A stretch of DNA of 64,000 bases from Fulvia fulva (GCF_020509005.1 NC_063021.1:2852001-2916000), one strand, 5' to 3'. Shown: positions 45,617 through 56,921, numbered from the stretch's first letter. Numbers and translations are program-made. Notes: generated by a model not told the origin, from the sequence alone.

Positions 45617-46208
45617 ATGAGTCTACTGTCTGGTAGCCACACAGACGATGGCAGTACACTCAGCTACCAGGAAATCCGTGAGGTGGCTTCACCACCACCA
45701 GAGGAGACTTCCTTGCCCGAGGCTATCAACACTGCATCCCTCCGAAGGCTCCGGGCCTTGCTGAAGTGCATCACCGACAGTAACCCTCAAGCTCACGATC
45801 GCGCGTCTTCATTTCTACTGAAACCTATCACTGGCACCAACAAGAAGCGGAAGGCACGTGAAACATGCAAGAATTGCTATGAGGAGTATGATGTCTGGGA
45901 GAACGAAATGGGTGCATGTGTGTTCCACGAAGGTACGTCGTGTCAATGTTAGAGCAGCTGACGATCAAGTGATTGATATTCTGCTAGGTGGCAAGGAAGT
46001 CAACGATTCTGATGGCTTTTGGGATGACCATGATCCACATCACGGCGAGCCCGAGGACTTAGAAGATGAGCCGGGCTACGACGAGGGCTTCCAATGGAGC
46101 TGTTGCCAGGAGCCGATTGGTGCCGAAGGGTGCGTCAGGTCGAGGCATTTGCCCAAAGATGCGCACAAGAAGAAGAGCAGAGTGGATGTGGCCAGCCTGA
46201 CGGACTGA
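45617..46208 (+). CDS. Cys/His-rich protein A of a tandem pair, CHORD-like
   Basis: Exons 45617-45932 and 45988-46208 with a 55-bp intron (GTACGT...CTAG) give 178 residues. The N terminus is low-complexity, with a helical stretch LPEAINTASLRRLRALLKCI. The C-terminal half has CKNC, then C-x2-H (ACVFHEG), then WSCC and GCVRSRH. The spacing C-x2-C-x13-C-x2-H ... CC-x8-C-x4-H resembles the zinc-binding CHORD domain, with an acidic insertion in the middle. CHORD proteins act with HSP90 and SGT1, but that role is not shown here. The gene 0.5 kb downstream is a paralog with the intron at the same place. The ATG follows a possible 3' splice site, so a further 5' exon cannot be excluded. Confidence 0.7.
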
Positions 46209-46666
46209 TCAGAAGTCTTGACTGCGTCATGTAATCTCTCAATGCCATTGATGCGTACTCGACGACTCTTACTCGGCATCACTGACGACAACGATGAAGC
46301 TCCTCGCAATGAAACAACGGCCTCGTCGTTGAAGCGTGGTGCCAGCAGCCATGACAAGTAATGCGAAGAATAAATCGAGACACTTGTCGAAGGTCGTGAT
46401 GTCCTTCTGCTGCCAGGCACTTCACCCTGAATGACTCCCGCGAACGAGTCCGCCTCTATGCCAAGAGCTGATCACAGCGCTGACCAGGGTGGCTTGTCGT
46501 TGCTGAGCATCTGTCATATTGCACATTTACGACAATACATTCCACCATTCAGCACGATACTATTCCCGCACAGGTCAATCGAGTCACATTCGACGCGAAA
46601 GCAGCTCTACTCACCGCAGGGTACTTTGCAATAACTTCCATCAATAAGCGAACGACTGACGCGAAC
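46209..46666. other. Intergenic between the tandem paralogs
   Basis: 458 bases without a convincing frame. It should hold the 3' end of the first and the promoter of the second paralog. Confidence 0.45.
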
Positions 46667-47329
46667 ATGACGCGAGACGCGTCGGAGCCAGACATGTCGT
46701 GTCTAACAACACAATCGACCTTCGAGGATACGAAAGAGGTCAGCGAGGCGGCGGAGTCTGCCAGCAACATCGCGACTGGATCGAGTGAAGGAGCCAGTCT
46801 GGAAGTCAAAGCTGTACCACGGGCAGAGCCCACAGGAACCACCCTCCAAGATGCTATCAACAGCGCGCCACTGACACAGCTCCGACGATTGCTTATTGAG
46901 ATCACCAACATGAATGCTGAGGCTCGCGGACATGCATCCACAAGACTACTGACTTCCATACCAGGGAAACGAGGTAAGCGCAAAGCTTTTGAGACCTGCA
47001 TTAAATGCGATGCAGACTACCACGTCAACGACAATGGCCCAAGTTCTTGTGTGTATCACGATGGTCTGTTAGCTAAACTCATTAGACCAGTGCACGGCTA
47101 ATCTTTAAGCGCAGGCGACAAGGAAGTCGATGAATCGTCGACTACCTGGGACGACTTCCCTGGAGAACCAGATGACTTCGTAGATGACCCGGACTATGCT
47201 GAAGGAGTGATCTGGAACTGTTGCGACAAGGCACTGGGGTCTGAGGGCTGCGTCAAAGAAAGGCATCAGTCAAAGGTCGAGCCTGCAACCAAGAGAGGCC
47301 GAATGGATGTGGCGAGTCTGATGAACTGA
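46667..47329 (+). CDS. Cys/His-rich protein B of a tandem pair, CHORD-like
   Basis: Exons 46667-47063 and 47115-47329 with a 51-bp intron give 203 residues. The order matches the upstream paralog: TLQDAINSAPLTQLRRLLIEI, then RKAFETCIKCDADYHV, then CVYHDG (cut by the intron after the first base of the Gly codon, as in the paralog), an acidic linker, VIWNCCDKALGSEGCVKERH and the end RMDVASLMN (paralog: RVDVASLTD). All candidate zinc ligands are conserved in number and spacing. The N terminus is longer and Ser/Glu-rich. The GTCTGT donor is weaker than in the paralog. The shared intron position and homologous ends show a tandem duplication. The function is unknown. Confidence 0.72.
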
Positions 47330-47832
47330 GCGTGACGCACTTAGTGACATGACCGGCAACATGTTCAGGCCCAGACACGACAAATGACTCCGGGCGTAGT
47401 AAGAACCGCAGCACTGTGCATCAAGAGTGAGGCACTTTATGGGTGACTCGGACCTTGTAAAACCCCGGCTGGACATCCCAAAATGCCTCAAGCCGTTAGT
47501 CCTACACGGAGGCGGAGTTGCCAAGAAGACGCTTCTGGGTGCTGTCGCGAACTCCGCAGCCCAGATGATCCTTCATCTATAAGACATACTGGTGTCCTCG
47601 GTTGGTCAGCATGCTTGGCCTGCATCTTGGACAGGCGCCACATACTGTAGTTGACCCACGGGCCATATAGGGTTGCTTAAGAATGAACCTCAGCCAAGAC
47701 CTCGACTGGAAGCAGATCAGTGTGCAAACATGGCGTACAAAAAGACAGGTCGCGTACGCCAACAACACTCTATATTCACACAGACTCACCGAAGTACAAC
47801 GACCAAAACGACAGCAAACCAAACCATCCACA
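47330..47832. promoter_or_regulatory. Intergenic, presumed promoter of the NmrA-like gene
   Basis: 503 bases with no supported gene. The last 100 bases are A/C-rich (GACAGCAAACC, AAACCATCCACA before the ATG), as in fungal leaders. Confidence 0.4.
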
Positions 47833-48916
47833 ATGTCAGAAAAGAAACTCCTCGTTGTTGTCGGCGCCACTGGGACGCAAGGCAGCTCAGTCATCACCCA
47901 TTTCCTCAAAGAAGAGCCCGAATACCGCCTCCGAGGCCTTACCCGCAACACCACGTCACCCAAAGCACAAGCGCTCGCAGCCAAAGGCATCGAAATGGTC
48001 CAAGCGAACCTCAATGACCCTCCCTCCATAACTTCCGCATTCGAAGGCGCACGCTATCTTCGCATACACGGACCACGCTTACTCCCCCGAGGCCGAGTCC
48101 CTCGTAACCTCCGGCTCCCATCCCCCCATCGCAGCCGCCGCAGGCGCGATCGAAGTCCAGCAGGGGAAGACAATCGCAGATGTTGCTGCGAGGGTCCCGA
48201 CGCTGCGGCGCTTGGTCTGGAGTGCGACGCCGTCTGCGAAGCTACGAAGTCATGGCAGCTTCAAGGAGATCTATGAGCTCGATGCTAAAGCTGAAGTTAC
48301 ATCCTACCTCTACTCCCATCCCGGCCTAAAAGACAAAGTGTCCACAGTGAATCCCTCCGTCTCCGCAGATGTCCTGCTTCGATACTCCATGCTATTGGGT
48401 TCCTTCACGAAACCCTCCACCGCCGGAGGCCAATATATTCTGCGAAACGCATATCAAATGACCCTCCCCGTCCCCTGGCTCGACATCCACACCCACTTCG
48501 GATCCTACATCTCCGCTCTCCTCCACGCTCCCAGCGCGAGTCGGAATGTAGCAGCCGTATCAGGCTATCTCAGTTACAATGACGTGGTCGCTATTATAGA
48601 GGAGAAGTTGAACATCAAGATCCAGCACGAGAACGTCAGCGTGGAGACGATGGTGTTGGAAGCAGGGGATGAAATATGTGGGTTGATTAAGGAAGCGGTG
48701 GAGTTGATGCATTTTGTTGAGGGGTTTGGGTTTGAGACGCCGAGGGAGTTGGAAGGGAGGGAGGCGAGGATTGTGGGGGTGGAGGAGTTGGAGGGGGAGA
48801 CGGGGAGGAGGGTGAAGAGAGGTGGGCTGAGGGAGGCGATGAGGAGGTTGGAGTGGGGGGTTGTTGCTGGGGTGAGGGTGATGGGAGGGGTGTGGTGCTA
48901 TTGCAATTGCAATTGA
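47833..48916 (+). pseudogene. NmrA-like NAD(P)-binding protein, frameshifted
   Basis: The ATG at 47833 opens MSEKKLLVVVGATGTQGSSV, a Rossmann GxxGxxG motif, and the N-terminal half follows NmrA-like proteins (HFLKEEPEYRLRGLTRN, SITSAFEGA). At about 48050 the frame fails. The next frame continues with HAIFAYTDHAYSPEAESL, QQGKTIADVAARVPTLRRLV and YHAFD-equivalent IYELDAKAEVTSYLYS to 48916. Two missing bases (or one extra) at GGCGCACGC explain the change, and no intron with plausible borders fits. NmrA-like proteins sense NAD(P) redox state or act as reductases. The Gly/Arg-rich last 60 residues are unusual. It is either a recent pseudogene or a sequencing error. Confidence 0.75.
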
Positions 48917-48983
48917 TTGGGATGATAGAAGACGGTAACGATAACGTGTTCACACTAATTCGCGACATAATCCTCACTCTTAA

Positions 48984-51900
48984 TCAAACATACGACTCAT
49001 CCCCATCATTGAGCTGTCCATATCCATCATCATCCTCATCGTCATCCTCACCTCCACCACCTCGCCACGCCCAACTATCCTCCCCCTCCCCCTCCCCACT
49101 CCCACCCTTCTCACCAAACCCCAACCTCCCCTTCTCCTTAGCCAAAAGCTCCTCCAAACTTGGCGCCCCCGCCGCCTCGCTCACCACTTGCGCACTAGTC
49201 CCTGGTTGAACCTCCCCACCATCCTCCGCACCGTCATTCTTCTCAACACCCTTCTCCCACTCCTTTGCCAACGCATCGATGTCATTATCGTCGAGCTCCT
49301 CATTCTTATCCTCCACTTGCTCGAAGACCGTCCCCGCATCGTCGCCGGCATCATCGGCACTCGCTAGCCCGGGCCTGCGCTCGGCATGCAGTGCGAACTC
49401 GGTGCTGCCGTTGGTATTGTATTGAATCGCTCTGTTCAGCGCGGCTGGGTCTTGAGTGAGAGATGCCCGCGCTGGGAGGTGCTCGGTCTCCTCTGCGAGG
49501 GAAGCTGGAGGGGGGACGTAGGCACGGCTCGTGGTAGAGCCTGATGATCCAGACCGTCCGGTCTGGACTCTTTTCGGTGAGACCTGGCTCGAAGCGTAGC
49601 GTCCACGTGACCAGTCTCTTAGAGCCTTATTTGGGGGCGACTTCGTTGCGGAGGATGCGAGAGAGGGGTTTCGCGAGGAGAGAAGGGCGTCTGTGTCAGG
49701 AATGACCGGAGCGTTTGATGTTACTGAAACGTGTCGTGGAGATGAGCCAGTTGCCTGAGGTACGGACGGGATGTTTGCGGGCGAGTTGTGTTGACTGGGG
49801 GTCTTTGGGACCCATGGTAAGCTCTCGTACCTGATGACCGGTGAGCCTCCCGAGGCGGGCGAGGGCGCGTTGCCGGCAGATGTCTGCAGTCGGGCAACAG
49901 CTGGTGAGATGATGGGCTTTGACGTGGCGGGTGTAGCTTGTGGGCTGACGGGACTGTTCCTGCTCTGTACCGAGTCGCGACGGGGGTCGATTGGGGAGAC
50001 GATAGGACTTGGCGATGCGACTGTTTCTGGCCGCGCCTCAGGAACTTCGTGATCATTGTTTTTCTCGCCGAACAGTTCTTCTTCCATGTCATTGTCGTCG
50101 TCATCTTCTTTAATGGTGACACTGGTAGACTGGCGGGCTGGGAAGTCAGCTCCAAACACTGGCTGATCAGCGTTGGGAGTGGCAGGGACATCACCGGGCG
50201 CCTGAGCTGCAGCTGCCCATGTTTCATGCTCCTTGACAGCATTATCGTGCGTGCTGTCGAGGAACTCCTGAAGCTTAGCATCCTCCTGATCGGACTTCTG
50301 GCGCTTCGAAGCGTCCTCGTGGTCCTCAGCACCAGAGCTGCTTCTTTGGCGTTTGTCGCCAGTCGTGGGACTGTGTATGGAAAAGTTAGGAAACTGCTGC
50401 TTGGCCACGGGAGGCTTCGCGTTGGCAGCAGGAGCTTGTTGCTCCTCGACTGGTGACTTTTGCTCGTTCTTGGCCAGCCATTCTGCATGCTTACGGTTCT
50501 TCTCTTCCTCCTTGGCACGAACCCTTTGGCCGATCGACTCAGTCTCTGCAAGGGCTGTCTTGTAAGTTTTCATCTCCGCTGGAAGATCCACGTCACCGCG
50601 CAATCGATGGAGCTCCTCAAGGTCACGCTGCAACAGCGTCAAGGTTGTGTAGGCCCCATCAAGATCGATCTCGTCCCAGACCAGGGTTTGTCGATTTCGG
50701 GGACGAGTGAGAAACTCTGCTTCTGTCTGCGCGTGCTTGTGGTACTTGTCGATCCTCCGGCTGAGCATGCGTAGTTGGTGGTCCTCTTCTGTATCGCCGT
50801 CTGTATTAATCTTTGCACGAAGGGGGCGCGCACGGAGGAGCTCTTCTTGAAATACTGCCAAAACCCCCCCGCTCGAGTTCCCGGGCAGGGCGCGTAGCTC
50901 GAGAAGACCCGAAGCTACCTCATCGTACACGCGAGGAATGTCTCGACGGTCCAAAGTCTCATCCCTCAGGTCTATCAGGCAGTCGCTTGATGGGAACCTG
51001 CGCGCCTTACTGCCCGGCGGCCCGGCGCGATGGTTAATCAATGCTTGGGCGATGTCGGTCAAGTAACGAGGGACTGGTCGTTGCTGGTGTCGGAGTGCTG
51101 CGTAGTGAATAAGATCCTCCGTCAACGACCGTTGATACCGCTCCTCCTGTTCCGGAGTCCTAGTAATAGCCGCCAGCGACATCCATTCGGGCAGACCATC
51201 GTCTCGCGGGTCGCCTTCTCCTGCTGCATGCCTCATGCGTTCCTCCCGAGCAGGATCATACCACTCCGCCAATACTCCAGAATAAGCTTCGATCCCAGGT
51301 GAGACAGGAACGTCGCCATTGTCGATGCGATGAAGATCCAAGAGGCGGTCACGCACCGCGGATAGGTGGTAAATGGTCAGGTCGATTTCACGTTGGGTGT
51401 TGGCGCGACCTTGGAGGTGGGTGAGGTGCTCCTGGAACACCTCGAGCAGCACGCGGATGTCTTCGTCTGCGCGGAGTTGTCGCTCTTTCTCGGTCTCTGC
51501 TGGGGGCGTAGGTGTCGCTTGTGCCTGATCGACGGGCGGTTCAGCGGTCTGCTGTGGTTCAGTCACTGGAGCCTCATCCTGGCCGCTCCACTCAGGCGCA
51601 GTGGCTGTATATTGAGCCACTACAGCATGCTCCTGCTCTGGTCTAGCCTGTGAAGCCTCCTGCTGGCCACTCTGTTCCTCGCCAGCAGCAGCAATTTGAG
51701 GCCGCGTTTCAACCTGCAAACCCTCTCCCTCACCACCCCGCTCCTCCCCACCATCAGCAGTCCCATCCTCCGCCACCTCACCACTACTCTCTCCCTTACC
51801 CCCCTTAGCCCTCTCCCTCTCCCTTTTCGCATACTCATCCGGATCCGCCCCGAGCTCCACCGGCAGCACCGGCGAAATCTCCTTGGTCCCCTTCGCCGCA

Positions 51901-52091
51901 GCGACTCTCGCACGGGTACGCTGGCGATTACTGGGATCCGTATTGACACGAATCGGAGCAGGAGCAGGAGCAGCAGCTGGTGCCGCATTAGAAGCAGCAT
52001 CATCGCCACTGGCTTTAGTGGCCTTCTTCCTGGTGCTGCGACGGCTGGGTGCCTTTTTGGGTTTGGCGATGCCTTTCTTTTTGGGTGGCAT
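48984..52091 (-). CDS. Long, largely disordered basic/acidic protein, unknown
   Basis: 1035 residues from the ATG at 52091 (MPPKKKGIAKPKKAPSRRST); the frame extends to 52301 without an ATG. The N terminus is Lys/Ala/Pro-rich, with a likely nuclear signal. About residues 200-560 are charged and predicted helical (for example RQLRADEDIRVLLEVFQEHL and TLTLLQRDLEELHRLRGDVD). The middle is Ser/Pro-rich with RKRQSS-like basic spots. The C terminus is acidic and Gly-rich (about GEDDDEDDDGYGQLNDGDES). I recognise no domain. The composition suggests a nuclear or chromatin-associated scaffold, but that is only inference. It is convergent with the NmrA-like gene, 67 bp apart. Confidence 0.75.
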   Translation of the reverse strand: MPPKKKGIAKPKKAPSRRSTRKKATKASGDDAASNAAPAAAPAPAPIRVNTDPSNRQRTRARVAAAKGTKEISPVLPVELGADPDEYAKRERERAKGGKGESSGEVAEDGTADGGEERGGEGEGLQVETRPQIAAAGEEQSGQQEASQARPEQEHAVVAQYTATAPEWSGQDEAPVTEPQQTAEPPVDQAQATPTPPAETEKERQLRADEDIRVLLEVFQEHLTHLQGRANTQREIDLTIYHLSAVRDRLLDLHRIDNGDVPVSPGIEAYSGVLAEWYDPAREERMRHAAGEGDPRDDGLPEWMSLAAITRTPEQEERYQRSLTEDLIHYAALRHQQRPVPRYLTDIAQALINHRAGPPGSKARRFPSSDCLIDLRDETLDRRDIPRVYDEVASGLLELRALPGNSSGGVLAVFQEELLRARPLRAKINTDGDTEEDHQLRMLSRRIDKYHKHAQTEAEFLTRPRNRQTLVWDEIDLDGAYTTLTLLQRDLEELHRLRGDVDLPAEMKTYKTALAETESIGQRVRAKEEEKNRKHAEWLAKNEQKSPVEEQQAPAANAKPPVAKQQFPNFSIHSPTTGDKRQRSSSGAEDHEDASKRQKSDQEDAKLQEFLDSTHDNAVKEHETWAAAAQAPGDVPATPNADQPVFGADFPARQSTSVTIKEDDDDNDMEEELFGEKNNDHEVPEARPETVASPSPIVSPIDPRRDSVQSRNSPVSPQATPATSKPIISPAVARLQTSAGNAPSPASGGSPVIRYESLPWVPKTPSQHNSPANIPSVPQATGSSPRHVSVTSNAPVIPDTDALLSSRNPSLASSATKSPPNKALRDWSRGRYASSQVSPKRVQTGRSGSSGSTTSRAYVPPPASLAEETEHLPARASLTQDPAALNRAIQYNTNGSTEFALHAERRPGLASADDAGDDAGTVFEQVEDKNEELDDNDIDALAKEWEKGVEKNDGAEDGGEVQPGTSAQVVSEAAGAPSLEELLAKEKGRLGFGEKGGSGEGEGEDSWAWRGGGGEDDDEDDDGYGQLNDGDESYV

Positions 52092-52783
52092 TTTGGATGA
52101 TTGTCTCCACGTCGTTGAAGTGATTAGATGTGGTGGGTTTCTGACGATTCGAACGGTATGGAAAGAGAGTCCTGAACTCAGCTCGACGGGACTTTTCTTC
52201 CTCCCATCTTCTGGTCTTGCTGCTTGCAGAGCATGCCGCAAAGTCTTTGTGTGAGCTTGGATGCCGAATCCGGCGATTGACGTTCTGACGATTGCGGACA
52301 AACGATATGTACATGCCTTGATGTTTTCGCATGATTGACTAGCATGTAGCGTACGGTGAAGCTTGGCGCATCGACATCTGTTCGCGCCATCGTTGTCACC
52401 GGTTCGAGGTCATCTTCTTGTCGGGCGGCTCTACCTTCACGGGCCCACTCACGACAAGCGAGGAATGCACGACAAAGTCATTGTTCCGCTGGCATGCCAA
52501 CAGCCAAGCACGCCAAGCATCTCACATCCCGCAACGCCACTGCCAGCGGCCAAAGAAAATCAAAGAGCTCGTGTACACAAATAATTCTAAATAAACCTCC
52601 TCCCAGGGGTCATGTTGCTCCAACGCCATCCACAAAGCCTCAATGTTCGTACAAAACAAGCATAGTATGCATCGCTTGCTCGAAATGCAACACGGAAGCA
52701 AGCACAGAAACTAGACATTACATGATAGCGGCCTCTTTGACCTTTGTGTGCAAGCGTTGGATCGAACGCTTTGCGCGCAGGAG
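52092..52783. promoter_or_regulatory. Intergenic, upstream of the disordered protein gene
   Basis: 692 bases between two minus-strand genes. Open frames here (for example 52356-52946 plus) are shadows or overlap neighbours. It contains the kinase 3' region and the promoter of the 1035-residue protein; no motif assigned. Confidence 0.4.
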
Positions 52784-55599
52784 TCATACTGCAGGAGGCT
52801 TTTGGTTCTCCTTTTCCTTCTCAAGCTCTTCGGCTTCCTTCTCGCCTTCAAGGTCCAGCTTGGCTAGTGCTTCGGCAGTGAGAGGCACGCCGGCTGTTCC
52901 AGCAATTACGCATTCGCCTGCAGCTGCGAGAGGGTTGTCATCGTGACCTGGTAATGGACTGAGTGGACTGACAGGCTCGGTGTCTACGCCGAGTCCGCCA
53001 TCGTCTGACGGAAGATCAGTTGTGTTAAGGTTGAGTTCAGGGCCGAATTGGTCGATGTCCTCATACTCTTCCATGTCTTCTTCATCCTCTTCCTCGTCCT
53101 CTTCCGTAAGACCAGGCATCATCTCAGCGCTAGGACGACCCTGCACACTCGCTGACCGACTCCCAGATGGATTGCCTCCGCGGCCATGTGGCGAGCTGTT
53201 CATTGGCCCTTTGAACACAGAACGTTTTCGACGAGCAAAGACTAGCATGCCAGGTGATGATGGTGGCGGTAGCGAACCGAAAGCACTTTTGCCTTCACCG
53301 CCAAAGCCTGGGAGAGAGCCAATATCTGCAGGTGGTGGTCGCCTCTGGAAGCGCAGCCCAGCAGGAAATGTGCCAGTCGTGGGTGTGGATGGTAGCACTT
53401 TGACAGAGCTGTGCGGCGACCTACCGAGCCTTGATCCCGATGCCGAGGAAAGTCCTGAAGGTGATGCTATCGAGTTACTGGACGTACTCGAAGCTTTCGA
53501 ATGTGTGTGCTGGTGGCTTGGCTGATGCTGATACGTGCTCCGAATCGATGAGACCGATGAAGACGTCGACTTGCGGCCACGCAGTCCAGAGGTCCTTCGA
53601 TAGGACGAATGAGGCGTCAGTGTGTGCGGACTGAGACTGGTTCGCTTTCCTCTCGCGCTCGCTCCACTGCCGGTTGACGATGTAGTGTTGATCCTGGGCC
53701 GCGCAGGTAGAGTCTGTCTGGTCTGAAGATCTGGTCTGTGCCCATTGCTGGGACGTCGAGCCTGCGCGATAGGACCGATTGAGCGCCGCTGCAGATCTCG
53801 AAGGTCACCATGCTCCTGCCCGGTCTTACCATTCGGCAGGGGTTTGACGTTGGCATTCCCTTTCTTCTTGTCCTCGCCTTCATCGGGCGATTTCGAACGC
53901 TTTAGGGGGCCTTCCTTGAAGAAGTGCTTGACCCATTCCAGCTGCTGCCTCAAGGGCGTCGAGGAGAACTTCGCCCGCTTGCGCTGTGGAGGCGGCACAT
54001 AGGATGGACTAAGCAGATCTGGGTTATTGGTCACGACCCGGAGCATACTTTGACTACCTCTCGAAGTAGTACGAGTGCGCGCTGTGCGTGGTCGAGTCAG
54101 CTGGTTGCCGTGATCCTTAGGTGGCGGCGCCGGCCGACTTCGTGACCTGCTGGCAGAATGTCTGGTCTCGCTTGTCTTTGGCTTTGACTTGGGCTGACCT
54201 TCTGGAGTCGGCGATTTTGTTTCCGTAACTCGTGGCAAGTCTGGTGCCTGCAGGGTGCTGGCATGTCCGTTGGCACGCTCCATCCGTCGACCACGCGAAC
54301 GTGGGAAGTCTCCAATGACGTGTTCTTCTCCCTCGTGTATCTCTCCAAGATTGCTCTGCGCCAGTAGCCTGCCACTAGCAGCGCTCAGTCGCCTGATGGA
54401 CTTGGCTTCAGCCTCTCGCTCTTTCCGCTTACGCTCGCGACGCCGTTCTTTCCTTTGCTCCTTGTCCAGCAGGAGTGCCCACCAGCCTGCCAGAGAATCG
54501 CATCTTTGTGCTAGGACATGTTCAATGACCATGTCAATGTCGACGCCCGCACCTTTCATTCGTTGGAGCACATCTTTCTCGAGTTGGGTCGTGAAGGGCG
54601 GTGGCTGTTGGAGCTTGAGAATCTCCTGCTGTTGCGGCGCGTGGTCCGCAAGCCAGGGGTCTTTGAGGATGTCACCAAGACAAGGCCGTAGCAGCGGCCG
54701 TTTCGAGAGGAGCTTTCTGATCAGCTCTCTCGCTAGATCAGGCACATGATCTGGAAAGTTGACCTCTTCGATTAAGATCTTGGCCTTGGTTGAGCCATCG
54801 TCGTCCTCATCGAATGGCAGCTCTCCGCACAACAGCGCGTATAGTATGACGCCCAAGCTCCAGACATCCACTTTCTCGCCTGCGTACTTCTCTCCGCGCA
54901 GCATCTCTGGCGCGCTGTACGCGATTGTGCCACACCATGTCTGCAGATAGCTTGTCGATCCCTGGTACTCTCGTGTGAAGCCAAAGTCCACCAACTTCAC
55001 ATTCTGTGCCTTGTCCAGGAGGATGTTCTCCAGCTTGAGATCTCGATGTACGCATCCTTTGTTGTGCACGTAGCTGACTGCGCCCACGAGTTGGGTGAAG
55101 ATGCGCTGCACCTGGTCTGGTGGCATTTGGCCATGATTGAGCAGGTAGTTGTATAGCTCATCCCCTGGACAGTACTCCAGCACCAGCCATACCAGGCTCT
55201 CGGTGACTATAACCTCGTACAGGCGTGCGATGTGTGGGTGGAGGAACTGGCGATGGTGGTGGATCTCGCGCGCAAGGTTGGCATCGTCCTTCTTGGCGGA
55301 CTTGAGGACGACCTTGGAGCCATTGGTGAGCTTGTGCGAGGCAAGGTATACCTTCCCGAAGCTGCCCTTGCCAATGAGCCGTCCGAGGGTGTAGTTGCCG
55401 ACGGTGTGGAGGTCGGAGGAGGAGAACTCGCTGAGGAGGGATTGGTACGAAATGGCAAGCTGAAGGGCTGTCAGTATGTCTTGTGCTGTGCCTCACTTGG
55501 CCTGAAGTAGAGGTGGAGGTAGTGGCAGTGGTGAGGTGTATGTACTTTGTTTCGTTGCTCTTGCGCTTCGTACTCGGCCTGTGTCCTGGCCGGTGGCAT
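52784..55599 (-). CDS. Serine/threonine protein kinase, KIN4/SNF1-like
   Basis: Exon 1 55599-55546 (MPPARTQAEYEAQEQRNK) and exon 2 55459-52784, with an 86-bp intron (GTACAT...ACTGACAG...CTTCAG), give 909 residues. The kinase domain spans about 41-305: glycine loop GKGSFGKVY (48-56), Lys71, Glu83, HRDLKLEN with Asp158, DFG at 176-178 and CGTIAYSAPEM in the activation segment. All catalytic residues are present. A basic Lys/Arg/Glu region and a long Ser/Pro/Arg-rich disordered tail follow, with an acidic EEDEEEDEEDMEEYED patch near residue 825. The domain is of the CAMK/AMPK class, closest in my reading to KIN4-type fungal kinases involved in cell polarity or mitotic checkpoints. The assignment to that subfamily is tentative. 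Confidence 0.85.
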
Positions 55600-56921
55600 T
55601 GACCGCGACGATGATCCTATGTATGCTTCCCTTGGGTGGGAGCCTCTCGAGAGCCGGCGAGGTCTCCTACCAACTCGATGCCCCTACCCGCACCGCCGCT
55701 CAATCGTCAGCCGGACTGCAATGGCTGCGACGTGGTCTTGGCCGTGGACTCGCCGGGCTGAGCTGGCGCATTCGTAGATACGAGGTGCGCGGCAAGGAGT
55801 GGAAGTTGACATATGACAAGAATATTCAACCATTCAGCAGAACATTAGGAGGGCAATGGTAGGAGGTAGGAGGGCATGTACACAAGGCATGTCCTGAATC
55901 AGGCCGTTGCATGGCCGTAGCCCGTAGCCCGTAGCCCGTAGCCCGTAGCCCGTAGCCCGTAGGGACCCGTAGCCCGTAGCCCGTAGCCCGTAGGCCGTAG
56001 GGACAGAGTCGCGTCCACCTCCTCTCATTGGTCGTGATGGTGGTAGATCGGCGCAGGCACCGAATGTTCCCATCAACAACGTCACTTGTCTCCTGACATC
56101 TCATCGCCATCTCATTGTCTTGTCGACACGAGACAAGCCACGCAACGCATATACCACGATGAGGAGAATCACCGCCGTCTCCCCCGTCCGGAACATGTCT
56201 GCAGTGACCGGAAGCAGTCACGGAAGACGCGCCGACAAAACCGACGCGTTCAGGCAAGAGCGTCCACATTGCCAACACTATGATGTTGAGTGTCCTGTCA
56301 TCCCCAAAGACGAGCACCTTGATGTCGCCGTCACGGTCGATGCCGATATTCCTGCTGTCATCAAAGACGAACACCTTCTGGCAGATTATGGCCAAGCGCA
56401 ACTCGGCTCTCTGGAACGCAGTCTCCTCGTGCTTGTTCAGTACTAAGTTTTGTATTTTGAGAAATGTGCTTGGTTCGTCACCGAGCCCGTGGATTGACGG
56501 TGGAGGCGGGTTCACTGGACTGATGATTGCGTGCAGTTTCATGCCAACTTTGACCATCCTATATACTTTCAGGACAAGGTGTCTGCGGCCTTCGAAGAGT
56601 GTCGAGTGGCATACAAACGACATGTGGAACTCTTCAGAAGTGTCAAGGCACTACCGGCGTGGCCCAAGCTGCTCAGGTATCATGCAGATCAAAGGCCACA
56701 GGCACTACCCAAGGACTTTACGCCCAGGATACTGTGTCCATCAGAGGCTGTGTGTACACAAGTGGATGTCCAGACTATGCACGGCACTGTGCGTGGTCGA
56801 CCATCTATCTCGCCATGTCCTTCACCTAGACAGTCGCCACATTCACTCGAGGTCAAGGAAAGTTCATGTCGGCCCCCGAGGCTATCACCTACCGACAGAT
56901 ACACCAGACATTCCTACGTTC
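55600..56921. other. Intergenic, 1.3 kb, with a heptamer array
   Basis: Upstream of the kinase and downstream of the NRPS pseudogene. A 265-codon minus-strand frame (55826-56623) runs through the heptamer array (Gly-Tyr-Gly-Leu-Arg-Ala-Thr repeats) and looks like a chance frame. No further gene is supported. Confidence 0.45.
55914..56003. repeat. Heptamer repeat (CCCGTAG)n
   Basis: Six exact CCCGTAG units (55921-55962), a GGA interruption, four more (55966-55993), and GCCGTAG variants at both ends, again followed by GGA. The unit length of 7 shows no relation to the fungal telomere repeat TTAGGG. Confidence 0.95.

Noticed and set aside
49721..50551. 276-codon minus-strand frame
   Set aside because: Out-of-frame shadow of the 1035-residue gene on the same strand; Arg/Ser/Pro composition typical of a shadow.
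55826..56623. 265-codon minus-strand frame with Gly-Tyr-Gly-Leu-Arg repeats
   Set aside because: The repeats are a translation of the CCCGTAG array; the remainder has no recognised family and the frame is in an intergenic position.
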